The notes: generated by a model not told the origin, from the letters alone. DNA of 64,000 nucleotides from Sneathiella glossodoripedis JCM 23214 (GCF_000616095.1 NZ_BAMS01000001.1:930001-994000), one strand, 5' to 3'; shown: positions 55,232-63,937, counted from the stretch's first letter. Translations and numbers: made by a program.

Positions 55232-56854
55232 TTACATGCGTGCGACGCCGAATGTGTTGCTGTTTGTGTTTCGTTTGTCCCCCTCCAATGCAATCGAAAG
55301 GCAATAGCTTAAGACTTTCCTCGTGTCTCTGGGGTCGATTAAGCCATCGTCCCAAAGTCGTGCTGTCGCATATAAGGCGGTCGACTCTTTTCTGGTCCGT
55401 GCAATGATCCCGGCTTCCATTTTATCGAGAGCTTCTCTGTCAGGTTCTTGTCCCATTCGGCGGAATTTTTCTTCCGTGACAATGGAAAGAACTTTGGCAG
55501 CCTGTTCACCGCCCATGACCGCGATCTGGTAGTTTGGCCATGCAAAAATGAATCTCGGGTCAAAGGCCCTTCCGCACATGCCATAATTCCCGGCTCCAAA
55601 GCTGGCACCAATCTGTAGGGTGATTTTGGGAACTGTTGCGTTGGTGACAGCTTGAATCATTTTTGATCCATGCTTGACAATCCCAGACTGCTCAGCCTCA
55701 GTCCCGACCATAAATCCTGTCGTGTTCTGAAGGAAGATTAACGGGGTTCCGGATTGACAGCAGAGCTGGATGAATTGCGCGGCCTTTGCGGCCCCTTGTG
55801 CGTCTATAGGGCCATTGTTTCCAAGGATACCAACCGCTTGTCCTTCAATTTTTGCGTGGCCACAAACAGTGGCACTTCCATAAAGCTCCTTAAAATCAAG
55901 AAACTCGGAACCGTCTGTAATACGGGCGATTATCTCTCCGACATCATAGGGTTTCTTATAGTCGGTCGATACGATTCCAAGCAGGTCTTCTGAGCTATAC
56001 AGGGGGTCTTTATAATCGTGATGTCGAGATTGTTCAGGTCCATTTTCGTTCCATGGAAGGCTTTGCAGAATTTCGCGTGCTATCCTGATGCCGTCTTCAT
56101 CATTTTCTGCCAGATATTCAGATACCCCTGAAACGGTGGAATGCATATGTGCGCCGCCCAGCTCTTCGTCGGTGGCAATTTCACCAGTGGCCGCTTTTAA
56201 TAGAGGAGGTCCGGCCAAGAATACTTTTGCGCGCTCTTTGACCATAATTACATAGTCAGAAAGTCCGGGAAGATAAGCTCCTCCGGCGGTGCTGGAGCCA
56301 TGAACAACAGTGACTTGTGGAATGCCAGCTGCAGATATACGGGCCTGATTGGCAAATCCCATGCCGCCTTTTACGAAAATCTCCGCTTGATAGAGGAGGT
56401 TTGCACCTCCAGATTCTACCAAGTTTACAACCGGAAGCTTGTTTTTGAGGACAATTTCCTGTGCACGAAGGGTTTTTTCAAGACCCATCGGGGCTGTAGT
56501 TCCCCCTTTGATAGCGCTGTCGGAAACCTTGATCATGCAACGAATACCGCTCACATAACCGATACCAATAATTACGCCCCCCCCGTGAACTTCAGTCTTT
56601 CCGTCGTCATCATGCATCCCCAATCCCGCAAGTGTCGCAAGATGCAGAAACGGCGCGCCTTTATCGAGGAGCAGGGACAGTCGCTCACGTGGCAAAAGCT
56701 GACCCCGTTTTTCAAATTTTTCTTTCTTGCTGTTTGATGTTTCCCTGATCCGGCTTTCCAGTGCGCGAAACTCTTCTATTTTTTCCAGCATTGCCTTTTT
56801 ATTGGCTTGAAATAACTCACTTGTTGTGTCGATTTCTGATTTTATGACAGGCAT
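55232..56854 (-). CDS. Acyl-CoA carboxylase carboxyltransferase (beta) subunit, LiuB/AtuC-like
   Basis: The 540-residue carboxyltransferase has the crotonase-like halves with LLDKGAPFLHLATLAG near residue 62, HGSSTAGGAYLPGLSDY near 180, and GNNGPIDAQGAAKAAQFI plus GAGNYGMCGRAFDPRF in the C-terminal half. Methylcrotonyl-CoA carboxylases usually read MGSCTAGGAYVPAMSD at the first site. The difference leans toward a geranyl-CoA or other branched enoyl-CoA carboxylase, but this is a recall-based inference. It follows the SDR gene by 9 bases and precedes the dehydrogenase by 14. Confidence 0.9.
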   Translation of the reverse strand: MPVIKSEIDTTSELFQANKKAMLEKIEEFRALESRIRETSNSKKEKFEKRGQLLPRERLSLLLDKGAPFLHLATLAGLGMHDDDGKTEVHGGGVIIGIGYVSGIRCMIKVSDSAIKGGTTAPMGLEKTLRAQEIVLKNKLPVVNLVESGGANLLYQAEIFVKGGMGFANQARISAAGIPQVTVVHGSSTAGGAYLPGLSDYVIMVKERAKVFLAGPPLLKAATGEIATDEELGGAHMHSTVSGVSEYLAENDEDGIRIAREILQSLPWNENGPEQSRHHDYKDPLYSSEDLLGIVSTDYKKPYDVGEIIARITDGSEFLDFKELYGSATVCGHAKIEGQAVGILGNNGPIDAQGAAKAAQFIQLCCQSGTPLIFLQNTTGFMVGTEAEQSGIVKHGSKMIQAVTNATVPKITLQIGASFGAGNYGMCGRAFDPRFIFAWPNYQIAVMGGEQAAKVLSIVTEEKFRRMGQEPDREALDKMEAGIIARTRKESTALYATARLWDDGLIDPRDTRKVLSYCLSIALEGDKRNTNSNTFGVARM

Positions 56855-56863
56855 GCCGTACCT

Positions 56864-57754
56864 CTATTTATTGGAATCCTGTGAACTATCTTCCTGAAAG
56901 ATTTTTGGAGTGACGGCCAGATGGAAGCCGTTATAAGGCTGACTGTTATTGTGTTCCGGAAGAGGCCAGTGCAATCTGGCGTTTGGTGCGGCCCCATCAA
57001 CGCGAATGCAGTCTCCTGAAATAAAAGAGGCGGCTTCTGACAACAGGAACACAATGGCGGCGGAGGTTTCTGATTCCGTTCCCATTCGCTTTGCGGGATT
57101 ATGGCTTGCCAGTTTTTTCAGTTGTTCCTGAAACCATTCCGGATAGGTGTCCATACCTGACGACATGATCCAGCCCGGTGCAACAGCATTGACGCGGACA
57201 CCAGCCTGTGCCCATTCCACCGCGGCAGTTTCTGTGAAGCTCAGCATTCCTTTTCTGGCTGCCCCGGAATGCCCCATGCCAGGCATTGAAGTCCACATAT
57301 CAGCAATAATGTTGACAATCGAGCCGCCGCCATTTTCTTTCATCCATTGTGTATAGACTTCGCGCGCGAACAGAAAACCGCCTGTCAGGTTGTTGTTGAC
57401 TACGGCCTCCCATCCTTTTTTGCTGATACTCTCAAGCGGTGCGGGAAATTGACCGCCAGCGTTATTGACCAAACCATTTATGGAACCGTGAACTTCGAGA
57501 ATATCACTAACAGTTTGAACAACTTTTTCTTCATCGCGAATGTCACAGGAATGTGTAGTCGCGAAACCGCCGGCATTTGAAATTTCAGTTGCGACCAGAT
57601 CCAGTTTTTCTTGCGTACGCCCAACCAGTGCGATTTTCGCGCCCAAGGCTACCAGTTCATGTGCTGTGCAACGGCCTATACCGCTACCCCCACCTGTTAC
57701 AACGATGGTTTGTCCTGCGAACAGGTCCGGCCGAAATATGGATCGGTATCCCAT
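56864..57754 (-). CDS. SDR family oxidoreductase, AtuB/AtuG/PECR-like
   Basis: A 296-residue short-chain dehydrogenase with VTGGGSGIGR near residue 19, NNAGG near 98 and VNAVAPGWI near 188. In place of the usual YxxxK active site it has GHSGAARKG near 160, as in peroxisomal trans-2-enoyl-CoA reductase and AtuB/AtuG relatives (HSGAARAG). A 2-enoyl-CoA reductase or 3-hydroxyacyl-CoA dehydrogenase role is therefore possible. A C-terminal extension (residues 255-296) goes beyond the core fold. It leads the leftward carboxylase operon and has the MerR-type palindrome in its promoter. Confidence 0.87.
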   Translation of the reverse strand: MGYRSIFRPDLFAGQTIVVTGGGSGIGRCTAHELVALGAKIALVGRTQEKLDLVATEISNAGGFATTHSCDIRDEEKVVQTVSDILEVHGSINGLVNNAGGQFPAPLESISKKGWEAVVNNNLTGGFLFAREVYTQWMKENGGGSIVNIIADMWTSMPGMGHSGAARKGMLSFTETAAVEWAQAGVRVNAVAPGWIMSSGMDTYPEWFQEQLKKLASHNPAKRMGTESETSAAIVFLLSEAASFISGDCIRVDGAAPNARLHWPLPEHNNSQPYNGFHLAVTPKIFQEDSSQDSNK

Positions 57755-57843
57755 AAAAAAACATGCCTCCCGCTGTTTTTCTTATTTATCTGTCATACAT
57801 CTTTATTTCTTAATTGACTTGTATGACATCTGTAATTGACTTC

Positions 57844-57872
57844 ATGGTAGGTGACGTTTACGTTAACGTCAA
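57844..57872. promoter_or_regulatory. Second LiuR-like operator, divergent SDR-carboxylase/SCP2 promoter
   Basis: TGACGTTTACGTTAACGTCA (57852-57871) is a palindrome with one mismatch and matches 19 of the 20 inner bases of the perfect palindrome at 36875-36900. On the minus strand it overlaps a -35 TTGACG (57867-57872) and the 17-bp spacer ahead of TACCAT (57844-57849), the same register as at the MerR promoter. The SDR start lies 90 bases left, the SCP2 start 75 bases right. Confidence 0.82.
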
Positions 57873-57945
57873 GTGACGAGTTGGCATGTGGACCGAGACG
57901 TAAAAGGCAATTCGCATGCCGTATGATTTAGGAAAGGATCTAGCA

Positions 57946-58248
57946 ATGGCGACACTCGAAGAAATCACCGCAGCGATGAAAGAGCGAATTGGTGAGGATT
58001 GCGGACTTGATGCAACACTGAAATTTGACTTTAAAGGTGATGGCTTCATTCATGTGGATGCAGAAACAGTTCCAAATGTTGTAACAAATGAAGATGCCGA
58101 TGCCGATTGTACCATTAAAATCAGCATTGAAAATTTTGAAGCCTTGGCTGGCGGAGATTTGGACCCTACGACAGCTTTCATGATGGGCAAGCTGAAGATT
58201 GAAGGCAACATGGGTATTGCCATGAAATTGCAAAGCGTCTTCAATTAA
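57946..58248 (+). CDS. SCP2 sterol-carrier domain protein
   Basis: The 100-residue protein is a stand-alone SCP2 domain, a hydrophobic-pocket carrier for fatty acyl, acyl-CoA or isoprenoid ligands. The fold is marked by LEEITAAMKERI at the start, DADCTIKISIENFEALAGGDLD near residues 52-73 and AFMMGKLKIEGNMGIAMKL at the end. ATG 57946 follows AAAGGA at 7 bases. It is divergent from the SDR-carboxylase operon and shares its operator, so it probably delivers substrate to that pathway. Confidence 0.9.
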   Translation: MATLEEITAAMKERIGEDCGLDATLKFDFKGDGFIHVDAETVPNVVTNEDADADCTIKISIENFEALAGGDLDPTTAFMMGKLKIEGNMGIAMKLQSVFN

Positions 58249-58467
58249 CTGATTATCAGTATTGAGCAATGGAACAACTTCTGTTGCTCAAAGTGATAGA
58301 TTCTTGAATCGCGTACGCGAAATTTCGATATTTTAGCGATATATGGCTTAATTTGGGTATAAAGAGGCCTAATTGACCTCGCTATGAATTTTTTTCTGTA
58401 CCTTTTGAATTCAAGCTATTAAGAAGAGCGCTTCGAATTTAAACTTGAACCGAACGGAGCTAGTCAC

Positions 58468-58677
58468 ATGACAGCGAGATCTGCACGGAATGGCCGTAAT
58501 CAGGGCGGTAAGAGCCGTAAAAGCGGTGGCGGTGGACGCGGTAACGGCGGAACCAAAAACTGCCGTTCAAACGCTCAGCGCGCTGCCCGTAAAATTACTC
58601 TGAAGATGGGGCGTCACGCTTCCCGTCGTCAGTTGAAAAAAGTTCAGGAAGCAACTCGCGCTGCGAACGCTGCCTAA
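58468..58677 (+). CDS. Small, very basic Gly/Arg-rich protein of unknown function
   Basis: The 69-residue product is strongly basic: residues 1-32 are rich in Gly, Arg, Lys and Asn (SGGGGRGNGG), and residues 33-69 form a probable amphipathic helix (AARKITLKMGRHASRRQLKKVQ) with one Cys at 32. CGGAG lies 8 bases before the ATG and a strong terminator follows, so it looks like a real single-gene unit. A nucleic-acid or ribosome-binding role would fit the charge, but I do not recognise the family. Confidence 0.65.
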   Translation: MTARSARNGRNQGGKSRKSGGGGRGNGGTKNCRSNAQRAARKITLKMGRHASRRQLKKVQEATRAANAA

Positions 58678-58696
58678 GCTGTTTTTCTTACGAATC

Positions 58697-58728
58697 TTAA
58701 AAAGCTGCATTTTTGGATGCAGCTTTTT
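58697..58728. terminator. Bidirectional terminator after the small basic protein gene
   Basis: The stem AAAAGCTGCAT/ATGCAGCTTTT with a six-base loop runs into a T-run on the plus strand and is preceded by A residues, so it also serves the exonuclease gene that ends at 58729. Confidence 0.85.
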
Positions 58729-59283
58729 TTATGCTCCTTCTTCAAGGGCTGTATATCTCTCGCCGACATGTTCAAAGCCATGGATATGATGCCACCCATC
58801 ATTTTGGGCGGCGATTACGATATTGGCGCAGGCCCGGCTATCAGACAGCGCATCATGGTGCTCCAGCTCAAGTCCTAGATAGTGGGCAACATTGGGTAGT
58901 TTAGTAGGGCGAACATTCCACATTTTACGGGCCAGTTGTACCGTACAGAAAAATTCGGTTTCCGGTGCCTGTACGGCGTACCGCATGCAACAGGCTTGCA
59001 GAACCTTCCTGTCAAATCCAGCATTGTGAGCCGCAAGGAAATCCACCCCTTCAAAAAGTGGTTTGATATCTTTCCAGAGATCACCGAAAACAGGTTCCGT
59101 TTCTACATGATTGTATGTAAGGCCGTGAATATGGGTGAAATAGAATTCGGGGCTTGGCGGTTTTATAAGCCTCGCAACTTCCTCAACTATTTGTCCATCT
59201 TCAACCCGCACCAGACCGATAGCACAGGCGCTGTCAGCACTGTGGTTTGCTGTCTCAAAATCAATTGCCAGAAATATGCTCAT
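58729..59283 (-). CDS. DnaQ-like 3'-5' exonuclease (DEDD superfamily)
   Basis: The 184-residue exonuclease has ExoI FLAIDFETA (Asp8 and Glu10), ExoII AAHNAGFDRKVL near residue 86, and ExoIII HHDALSDSRACAN near 143, giving the DEDDh set. It resembles stand-alone DNA polymerase III epsilon-like proteins lacking other domains. ATG 59283 gives the family start; the ATG at 59340 would run through the neighbouring terminator. It is downstream of the acyl-CoA ligase gene but separated from it by that terminator. Confidence 0.88.
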   Translation of the reverse strand: MSIFLAIDFETANHSADSACAIGLVRVEDGQIVEEVARLIKPPSPEFYFTHIHGLTYNHVETEPVFGDLWKDIKPLFEGVDFLAAHNAGFDRKVLQACCMRYAVQAPETEFFCTVQLARKMWNVRPTKLPNVAHYLGLELEHHDALSDSRACANIVIAAQNDGWHHIHGFEHVGERYTALEEGA

Positions 59284-59294
59284 AGCCCCAGCAT

Positions 59295-59327
59295 ATAAAA
59301 AAACACCCGGCGGGTCACCGGGTGTTT
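59295..59327 (-). terminator. Terminator of the acyl-CoA ligase gene
   Basis: The stem ACACCCGG/CCGGGTGT with a 7-base loop is followed on the minus strand by an eight-base T-run (A-run at 59296-59302). It lies 32 bases past the ligase stop. Confidence 0.85.
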
Positions 59328-59358
59328 TGATTTTTAACAAGAGCGGAAACGTATGTCG

Positions 59359-61071
59359 CTAGGCACTCGCCTTTTTGCGCGCTTCGTATTTCTGTTTTTC
59401 CTCTTCAACCAGCTCTTTTTTGGACAGCTTTCCGACCAGCGTTTTTGGAAGTTCTGGGCGGAACTCTACATCAGTAGGTAATTCATGTTTACCCAGTTTG
59501 TCCTTCAGAAACTCGCGGAGTTCTTCCAAGGTGAATTCAGATGCACCCTGTTTGAGTTTGATAAAGGCCTTGGCTGCTTCACCGCGATAATCATCGGGAA
59601 TGCCGACAACGGTTACTTCTTCAACGCCCGGATGCTCAAAAATGGCTTCCTCAATTATTCGTGGATATACGTTAAAGCCGCCGGATGTAATCATATCCTT
59701 TGTGCGGTCCACAATATGCATGTAGCCATCTTCATCGAGATAACCGGTGTCACCGGTCATAAAGAAATCACCGACGAACGACTCGGCAGTTGCTTCTGGC
59801 TTGTTCCAATAACCCTTCATGATATTGGGCCCTTTGATGCCAATTTCCCCGATTTCACCAACTGGCATGATTTGACTTCTGTCATCCACGTTGAAAATAC
59901 GAATTTCAACACCTGGAACAGGTACGCCTGCGGCGCCTGGAACCCGTTTGTCTGTCATGGGTGTCGAGGTGCCTGATGGGGAGGTTTCTGTCATACCCCA
60001 CCCTTCAAGCAGGCGACAGCCGGTAACTTTCTGAAAATGGTCTTGCACTTCTACAGGTAAGGGAGCGCCACCAGATGCACAGAATTTAAGAGAGCTTAAA
60101 TCATACTTGGCAACATCCGGATGGTTTGCAATTGCCATATACATGGTTGGCACGCCCGGAAAGACCGTGGGTTTTTTCTTGTCCAGATCTTTCATGACGG
60201 CATCCAGTTCAAATTTTGGATGCAGAATAAGTTCACCACCGCCCGCAATTCCAAAGTTCATATTCACGGTCAGCGCATAGATATGGAATAGCGGTAGAAC
60301 ACACAAAGTCCGTTCTTTACCATCCTCGAGTACGGCATCATCACCTTGCTGCATTGCTCTCAGTTGCTGACAGGCGGCAACCAGATTGGTATGGGAAAGC
60401 ATGGCGCCTTTTGGCAGGCCGGTGGTTCCGCCGGTATATTGAAGCACCGCAATGCGTTCATCCGGATTTTTAACTTCTACAGGCTCAAACTTGCCGTCGT
60501 TGGCTAAGAGAGACTTGTAAGTTACATGCTGGTCATTATTGGGAACCTTGGAAATTTCCTTGGATTTAACCAATGGATAAAGGAAATTTTTCGGGAATGG
60601 CAATACCTCTTTCAAGTTGCCAACAATAATCTTCTTGAGGCGTGTTTTCCCAAGAAGTTTTGCGATATTGGGATACAGGACTTCAAGATCCAGAGTGACG
60701 ATAAAGTCGGTCTCACTATCTTCAATTTTGTGTGTAAGCTCACGTTCTGCATCAAGCGGAGAATAGTTTACAACTGTACCTCCTGCTTTCAAGATGGCGA
60801 AGAAGCAAACGATGTAGTGAGGAGTATTGGGCAGATACAGGCCGACGTGAACACCTTTTTTAACGCCCAGTTGCTGGAAGCCTTTTGCCGCACGATTGAC
60901 CTGTTCATCCAGTTCTGAATATGTCATCCGTTTGTCCATGAAATCGATGACATAATTGTTCGGCCATTTTTTTACAGCCTCGTCGAGCAGCGCATAGACT
61001 GGCTTCCTGTCAATTTCAATTTCCCACTTCACACCTTTTGGGTATGACTTCTCCCATGAAAAATCAGACAT
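59359..61071 (-). CDS. fadD: Long-chain acyl-CoA ligase (FadD-like AMP-forming)
   Basis: The 570-residue ANL-superfamily enzyme activates fatty acids with ATP and CoA. Motifs: YTGGTTGLPKGAML (P-loop) near residue 215, GWGMTETSP near 355, TGDTGYLDEDGYMHIVDRTKDMI near 440 and the catalytic Lys in LPKTLVGKLSKKEL near 550. An AGGGGTAGG site is just before the ATG. It has its own terminator. The substrate could be straight or branched fatty acids feeding the adjacent beta-oxidation operons. Confidence 0.92.
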   Translation of the reverse strand: MSDFSWEKSYPKGVKWEIEIDRKPVYALLDEAVKKWPNNYVIDFMDKRMTYSELDEQVNRAAKGFQQLGVKKGVHVGLYLPNTPHYIVCFFAILKAGGTVVNYSPLDAERELTHKIEDSETDFIVTLDLEVLYPNIAKLLGKTRLKKIIVGNLKEVLPFPKNFLYPLVKSKEISKVPNNDQHVTYKSLLANDGKFEPVEVKNPDERIAVLQYTGGTTGLPKGAMLSHTNLVAACQQLRAMQQGDDAVLEDGKERTLCVLPLFHIYALTVNMNFGIAGGGELILHPKFELDAVMKDLDKKKPTVFPGVPTMYMAIANHPDVAKYDLSSLKFCASGGAPLPVEVQDHFQKVTGCRLLEGWGMTETSPSGTSTPMTDKRVPGAAGVPVPGVEIRIFNVDDRSQIMPVGEIGEIGIKGPNIMKGYWNKPEATAESFVGDFFMTGDTGYLDEDGYMHIVDRTKDMITSGGFNVYPRIIEEAIFEHPGVEEVTVVGIPDDYRGEAAKAFIKLKQGASEFTLEELREFLKDKLGKHELPTDVEFRPELPKTLVGKLSKKELVEEEKQKYEARKKASA

Positions 61072-61252
61072 TTCCTACCCCTTTAGAATTGTTTCAAAAC
61101 CCTGTTATGATTTTGTAATAAAGGTACGTTGAATTGACAAAGATGGTCAAAGGATAATTCTCGGATTTCGGTAGTTTTTTCACCTTATTTCGCTCAAAAC
61201 CAGCTTGCATCTACGGAAAATCGATTAATTAATGACTTCTGGTCAACTGCAC

Positions 61253-62188
61253 CTATTGAATGCCATCTGTCCCGCTACCACAGATTACGACTCCAATTTT
61301 TCCAGCCGAGTCTGTATCAATTTTTGCCGTATGAAGTGCAGCGATTGCTGCCGCTGCGGATAACTCTGTCGCGATACCTGCAGTTTGCCATAACCAGCGG
61401 GACGCATCGAGCATTTCATCATCTGACACAAGAATGATGTCATCCACAGTATTTTTGATAATTTCCAAGTTTAATTCCGCAGATCGCCGTGGTGCCAGTG
61501 TGGCGGCTTTCGTCGTAATGGCCTCTAATGTAATCAGTTTCCCGGCCTTGATACTATTGTGCAGGGTTGGCGCGCCCTCAGCTTCAATGCCAATGATGCG
61601 AATATCAGGTTTGATCAGTTTAGCAGCCTGAGCAATGCCTGAAATTAATCCGCCGCCTCCGATGGCGACAAGCAGTGTGTCTATATCAGGGCACTCTTTC
61701 AATATTTCCAACGCGATTGTTCCTTGCCCTGCAATAACTGTTGGATCCGCAAATGGATGAATGTAGGTTTTTCCTTCCTGATCACGGGCGTTGAGCGCAA
61801 GGGCGTTTGCATCATCCCAAACGGCTCCCGATACAATGACATCCGGGGTGAGTTTTTGAAGCTTTTGTACCTTTGATTGAGGTGTATTTTCAGGCAGATA
61901 AATGCTTGTGGGTGTTTGGGTTAATGCACCGGCATAGGCAACGCCCATACCGTGATTTCCACCTGAAGCGGTTACCAGGCCTTTTTTCAAGTCATCTTCA
62001 GACAGGGCCAATACCGTGTTTAGGGCGCCACGCACTTTGAACGAGCCGGAGACTTGTAAATTTTCAAGCTTGAGATGAGCGCGAATACCGTTTTGAAGAG
62101 GAAGTTCCATAACCGGTGTTTTATGGATGTAGGGGGCCAGCTTTTTAGCAGCCAGTTCAAACGAAGCAAGATCGGGTACCAAAGACAT
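61253..62188 (-). CDS. PLP-dependent threonine/serine dehydratase family protein
   Basis: The 311-residue fold-type II enzyme has the PLP Lys51 in SGSFKVRGA, the phosphate-binding GGGGLISG near residue 178 and SGGNHGMGVA near 76. It lacks the C-terminal ACT/regulatory domain of biosynthetic IlvA, so it is probably catabolic or a small serine racemase/ectoine-type relative. Normal length for single-domain enzymes is about 310-330. It is unlinked by sequence to its beta-oxidation neighbours. Confidence 0.87.
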   Translation of the reverse strand: MSLVPDLASFELAAKKLAPYIHKTPVMELPLQNGIRAHLKLENLQVSGSFKVRGALNTVLALSEDDLKKGLVTASGGNHGMGVAYAGALTQTPTSIYLPENTPQSKVQKLQKLTPDVIVSGAVWDDANALALNARDQEGKTYIHPFADPTVIAGQGTIALEILKECPDIDTLLVAIGGGGLISGIAQAAKLIKPDIRIIGIEAEGAPTLHNSIKAGKLITLEAITTKAATLAPRRSAELNLEIIKNTVDDIILVSDDEMLDASRWLWQTAGIATELSAAAAIAALHTAKIDTDSAGKIGVVICGSGTDGIQ

Positions 62189-62287
62189 ATATAAAACCTA
62201 ATTTGACGCATTGCAGACAATACAGTCTATACTGGTGGGAAATTTGAGTGCCACAATAGCAGTAAACCTCTGAACGGATCAATTCTC

Positions 62288-63136
62288 ATGCCCTATCAAA
62301 CGTTTAATTTTTCAATTGATGATCATATCGCGCATATCCAACTGAACAGGCCAGACAAATTCAACAGCATGGTTTTGGAGTTCTGGCAGGAAATGGTGGA
62401 TGTTTTCTCGCAAATTGAAGAAGAGCCAACTGTCCGTGTTGTAGTTATTTCATCGACTGGTAAGCATTTTACTGCTGGACTGGATCTGTCGGCCTTTTCT
62501 GGTCTCGCTGCGGAAATGCAAGGCGACGTGGAAGCGGGGCGGTTACGCGAACAGATGAAAAATAATGTGCTGGAACTGCAGGAGAGTTTCACTGTTATTG
62601 AAAAGTGCCGAGTTCCTGTACTGGTGGCTATTCAGGGCGGATGCATCGGCGGTGGGGTCGATCTGATTAGTGCGGCGGATATGAGATATTGTTCCAAGGA
62701 TGCTTTCTTTTGTATTCAGGAAATCAACATTGGAATGACAGCAGATGTTGGAACATTACAACGACTGCCACATCTTATTCCATCAGGTCTCGTCAGGGAG
62801 CTTGCATATACTGGCCGGCGAATGTTCGCGGATGAAGCCAGAAACGCGGGGCTGGTTAATACAGTATATGACACGGCAGAGGAAATGCTAAAGGCTGTGA
62901 TGGAAATAGCTGCGCAAATTGTAGCGAAATCACCCTTGGCGGTTCTGGGAACAAAAGAAATGCTGAATTACACACGTGATCACAGCGTTGATGACGCGCT
63001 GCGCTATATGGCGGTTTGGCAATCAGGGATGTTCTTTTCCGATGATTTATTTGAGGCTGCCGCCGCAAACATGGAAAAGCGGGACCCAAAGTTCGCGGAT
63101 CTTCTTCCTCCAAAGAAAATGGTCAGAAGAAAGTAG
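62288..63136 (+). CDS. Crotonase, dienoyl-CoA isomerase (ECH1)-like
   Basis: The 282-residue crotonase shows GKHFTAGLDLSAF near residue 60, AIQGGCIGGGVDLISAADMRY near 115-136 and QEINIGMTADVGTLQRLP near 148. The last segment matches the Glu and Asp acid-base residues of delta3,5-delta2,4-dienoyl-CoA isomerase, which rearranges odd-position double bonds for beta-oxidation. It is thus more likely an isomerase than a hydratase. The start is preceded by a weak site; the next gene converges after two bases. Confidence 0.88.
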   Translation: MPYQTFNFSIDDHIAHIQLNRPDKFNSMVLEFWQEMVDVFSQIEEEPTVRVVVISSTGKHFTAGLDLSAFSGLAAEMQGDVEAGRLREQMKNNVLELQESFTVIEKCRVPVLVAIQGGCIGGGVDLISAADMRYCSKDAFFCIQEINIGMTADVGTLQRLPHLIPSGLVRELAYTGRRMFADEARNAGLVNTVYDTAEEMLKAVMEIAAQIVAKSPLAVLGTKEMLNYTRDHSVDDALRYMAVWQSGMFFSDDLFEAAAANMEKRDPKFADLLPPKKMVRRK

Positions 63137-63138
63137 TC

Positions 63139-63549
63139 TCAGCGTCCAAAGATTTTCCAGATCCCGTCTGCCGTTAAAATGATGTTATCCTCCACATAGA
63201 GTTCGCTCCGCACAAACACGACGGAAAGGCCTTGTCGTGTAATGCTGCTTTTCATCTGTACCCAGTCACCCTCTCGAGCTGCGGCAACAAAATCAAAGTT
63301 TAGCGAGATGGTGGCGCAGGGCTTTTTCCCTACCGCACGAAACACTTTATGTCCCATCATCTCATCGGCAAACGCCATCATCATTCCGCCATGCAGAATT
63401 TTGTTGGCATTGGTATGCTGGCGAGTGACAAGAAATCCAAAGTCATAATGATCCCCGTCTCGTTTGAAATAAAGAGGACCAATTTTTTCGGGAAATCGAT
63501 CGGGTGCCTGATAAAGACGGAAACCTTCGGGAATGTTTTGAGCTGTCAT
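63139..63549 (-). CDS. PaaI-type hotdog thioesterase
   Basis: The 136-residue hotdog protein has the PaaI/YbgC-like HTNANKILHGGMMMAFADEMMG helix region near residues 44-65 (HGGxxxAFAD is the family mark) and SLNFDFVAAAREGDWV near 82. It should hydrolyse acyl-CoA in the cytosol. It is the third separate hotdog gene in the window and converges with the isomerase-like gene. Confidence 0.88.
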   Translation of the reverse strand: MTAQNIPEGFRLYQAPDRFPEKIGPLYFKRDGDHYDFGFLVTRQHTNANKILHGGMMMAFADEMMGHKVFRAVGKKPCATISLNFDFVAAAREGDWVQMKSSITRQGLSVVFVRSELYVEDNIILTADGIWKIFGR

Positions 63550-63665
63550 CTGATATTCTCATTTTTTGATGACCATACTCTGACTTGTCTTTCTAATGCA
63601 ACTACTGTCCGGAGGAACAGAGCCCGATTTTAGTCAGGCTCTGAATGTCGTTGCCAAGAATGACT

Positions 63666-63848
63666 TTATTCTTCGCGATAGCCGTTTCGAATTGCATTGT
63701 CGATGCAGTCGCTTTTGTTGTGGTAACCTTCTGTCGATGCGCCCACGATACGACCATTTGGAGCTGTGCGCCGCCAGCGCCATTCAGGTTTGTTGGGATT
63801 GTTGTCTCTATAAAATTCCCACTTATCGTCTTTTCCAGTCTTATCCAT
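63666..63848 (-). CDS. DUF1508 (YegP-like) small protein
   Basis: The 60-residue product matches a single DUF1508 repeat: WEFYRDN near residue 9, EWRWRRTAPNGRIVGASTEGY near 20-40 and CIDNAIRNG near the end. The family is of unknown function. ATG 63848 has a GGAG site 8 bases upstream and gives the family start; the ATG at 63875 is further out and has none. Confidence 0.85.
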   Translation of the reverse strand: MDKTGKDDKWEFYRDNNPNKPEWRWRRTAPNGRIVGASTEGYHNKSDCIDNAIRNGYREE

Positions 63849-63937
63849 GATTAAGTCTCCAGTTTGTGCTAACACGATAAGAGACGAACAAAGCTATCTA
63901 GATGTGAGGGCAAGCTTGTCCAGCCTTGGGAGACCGA

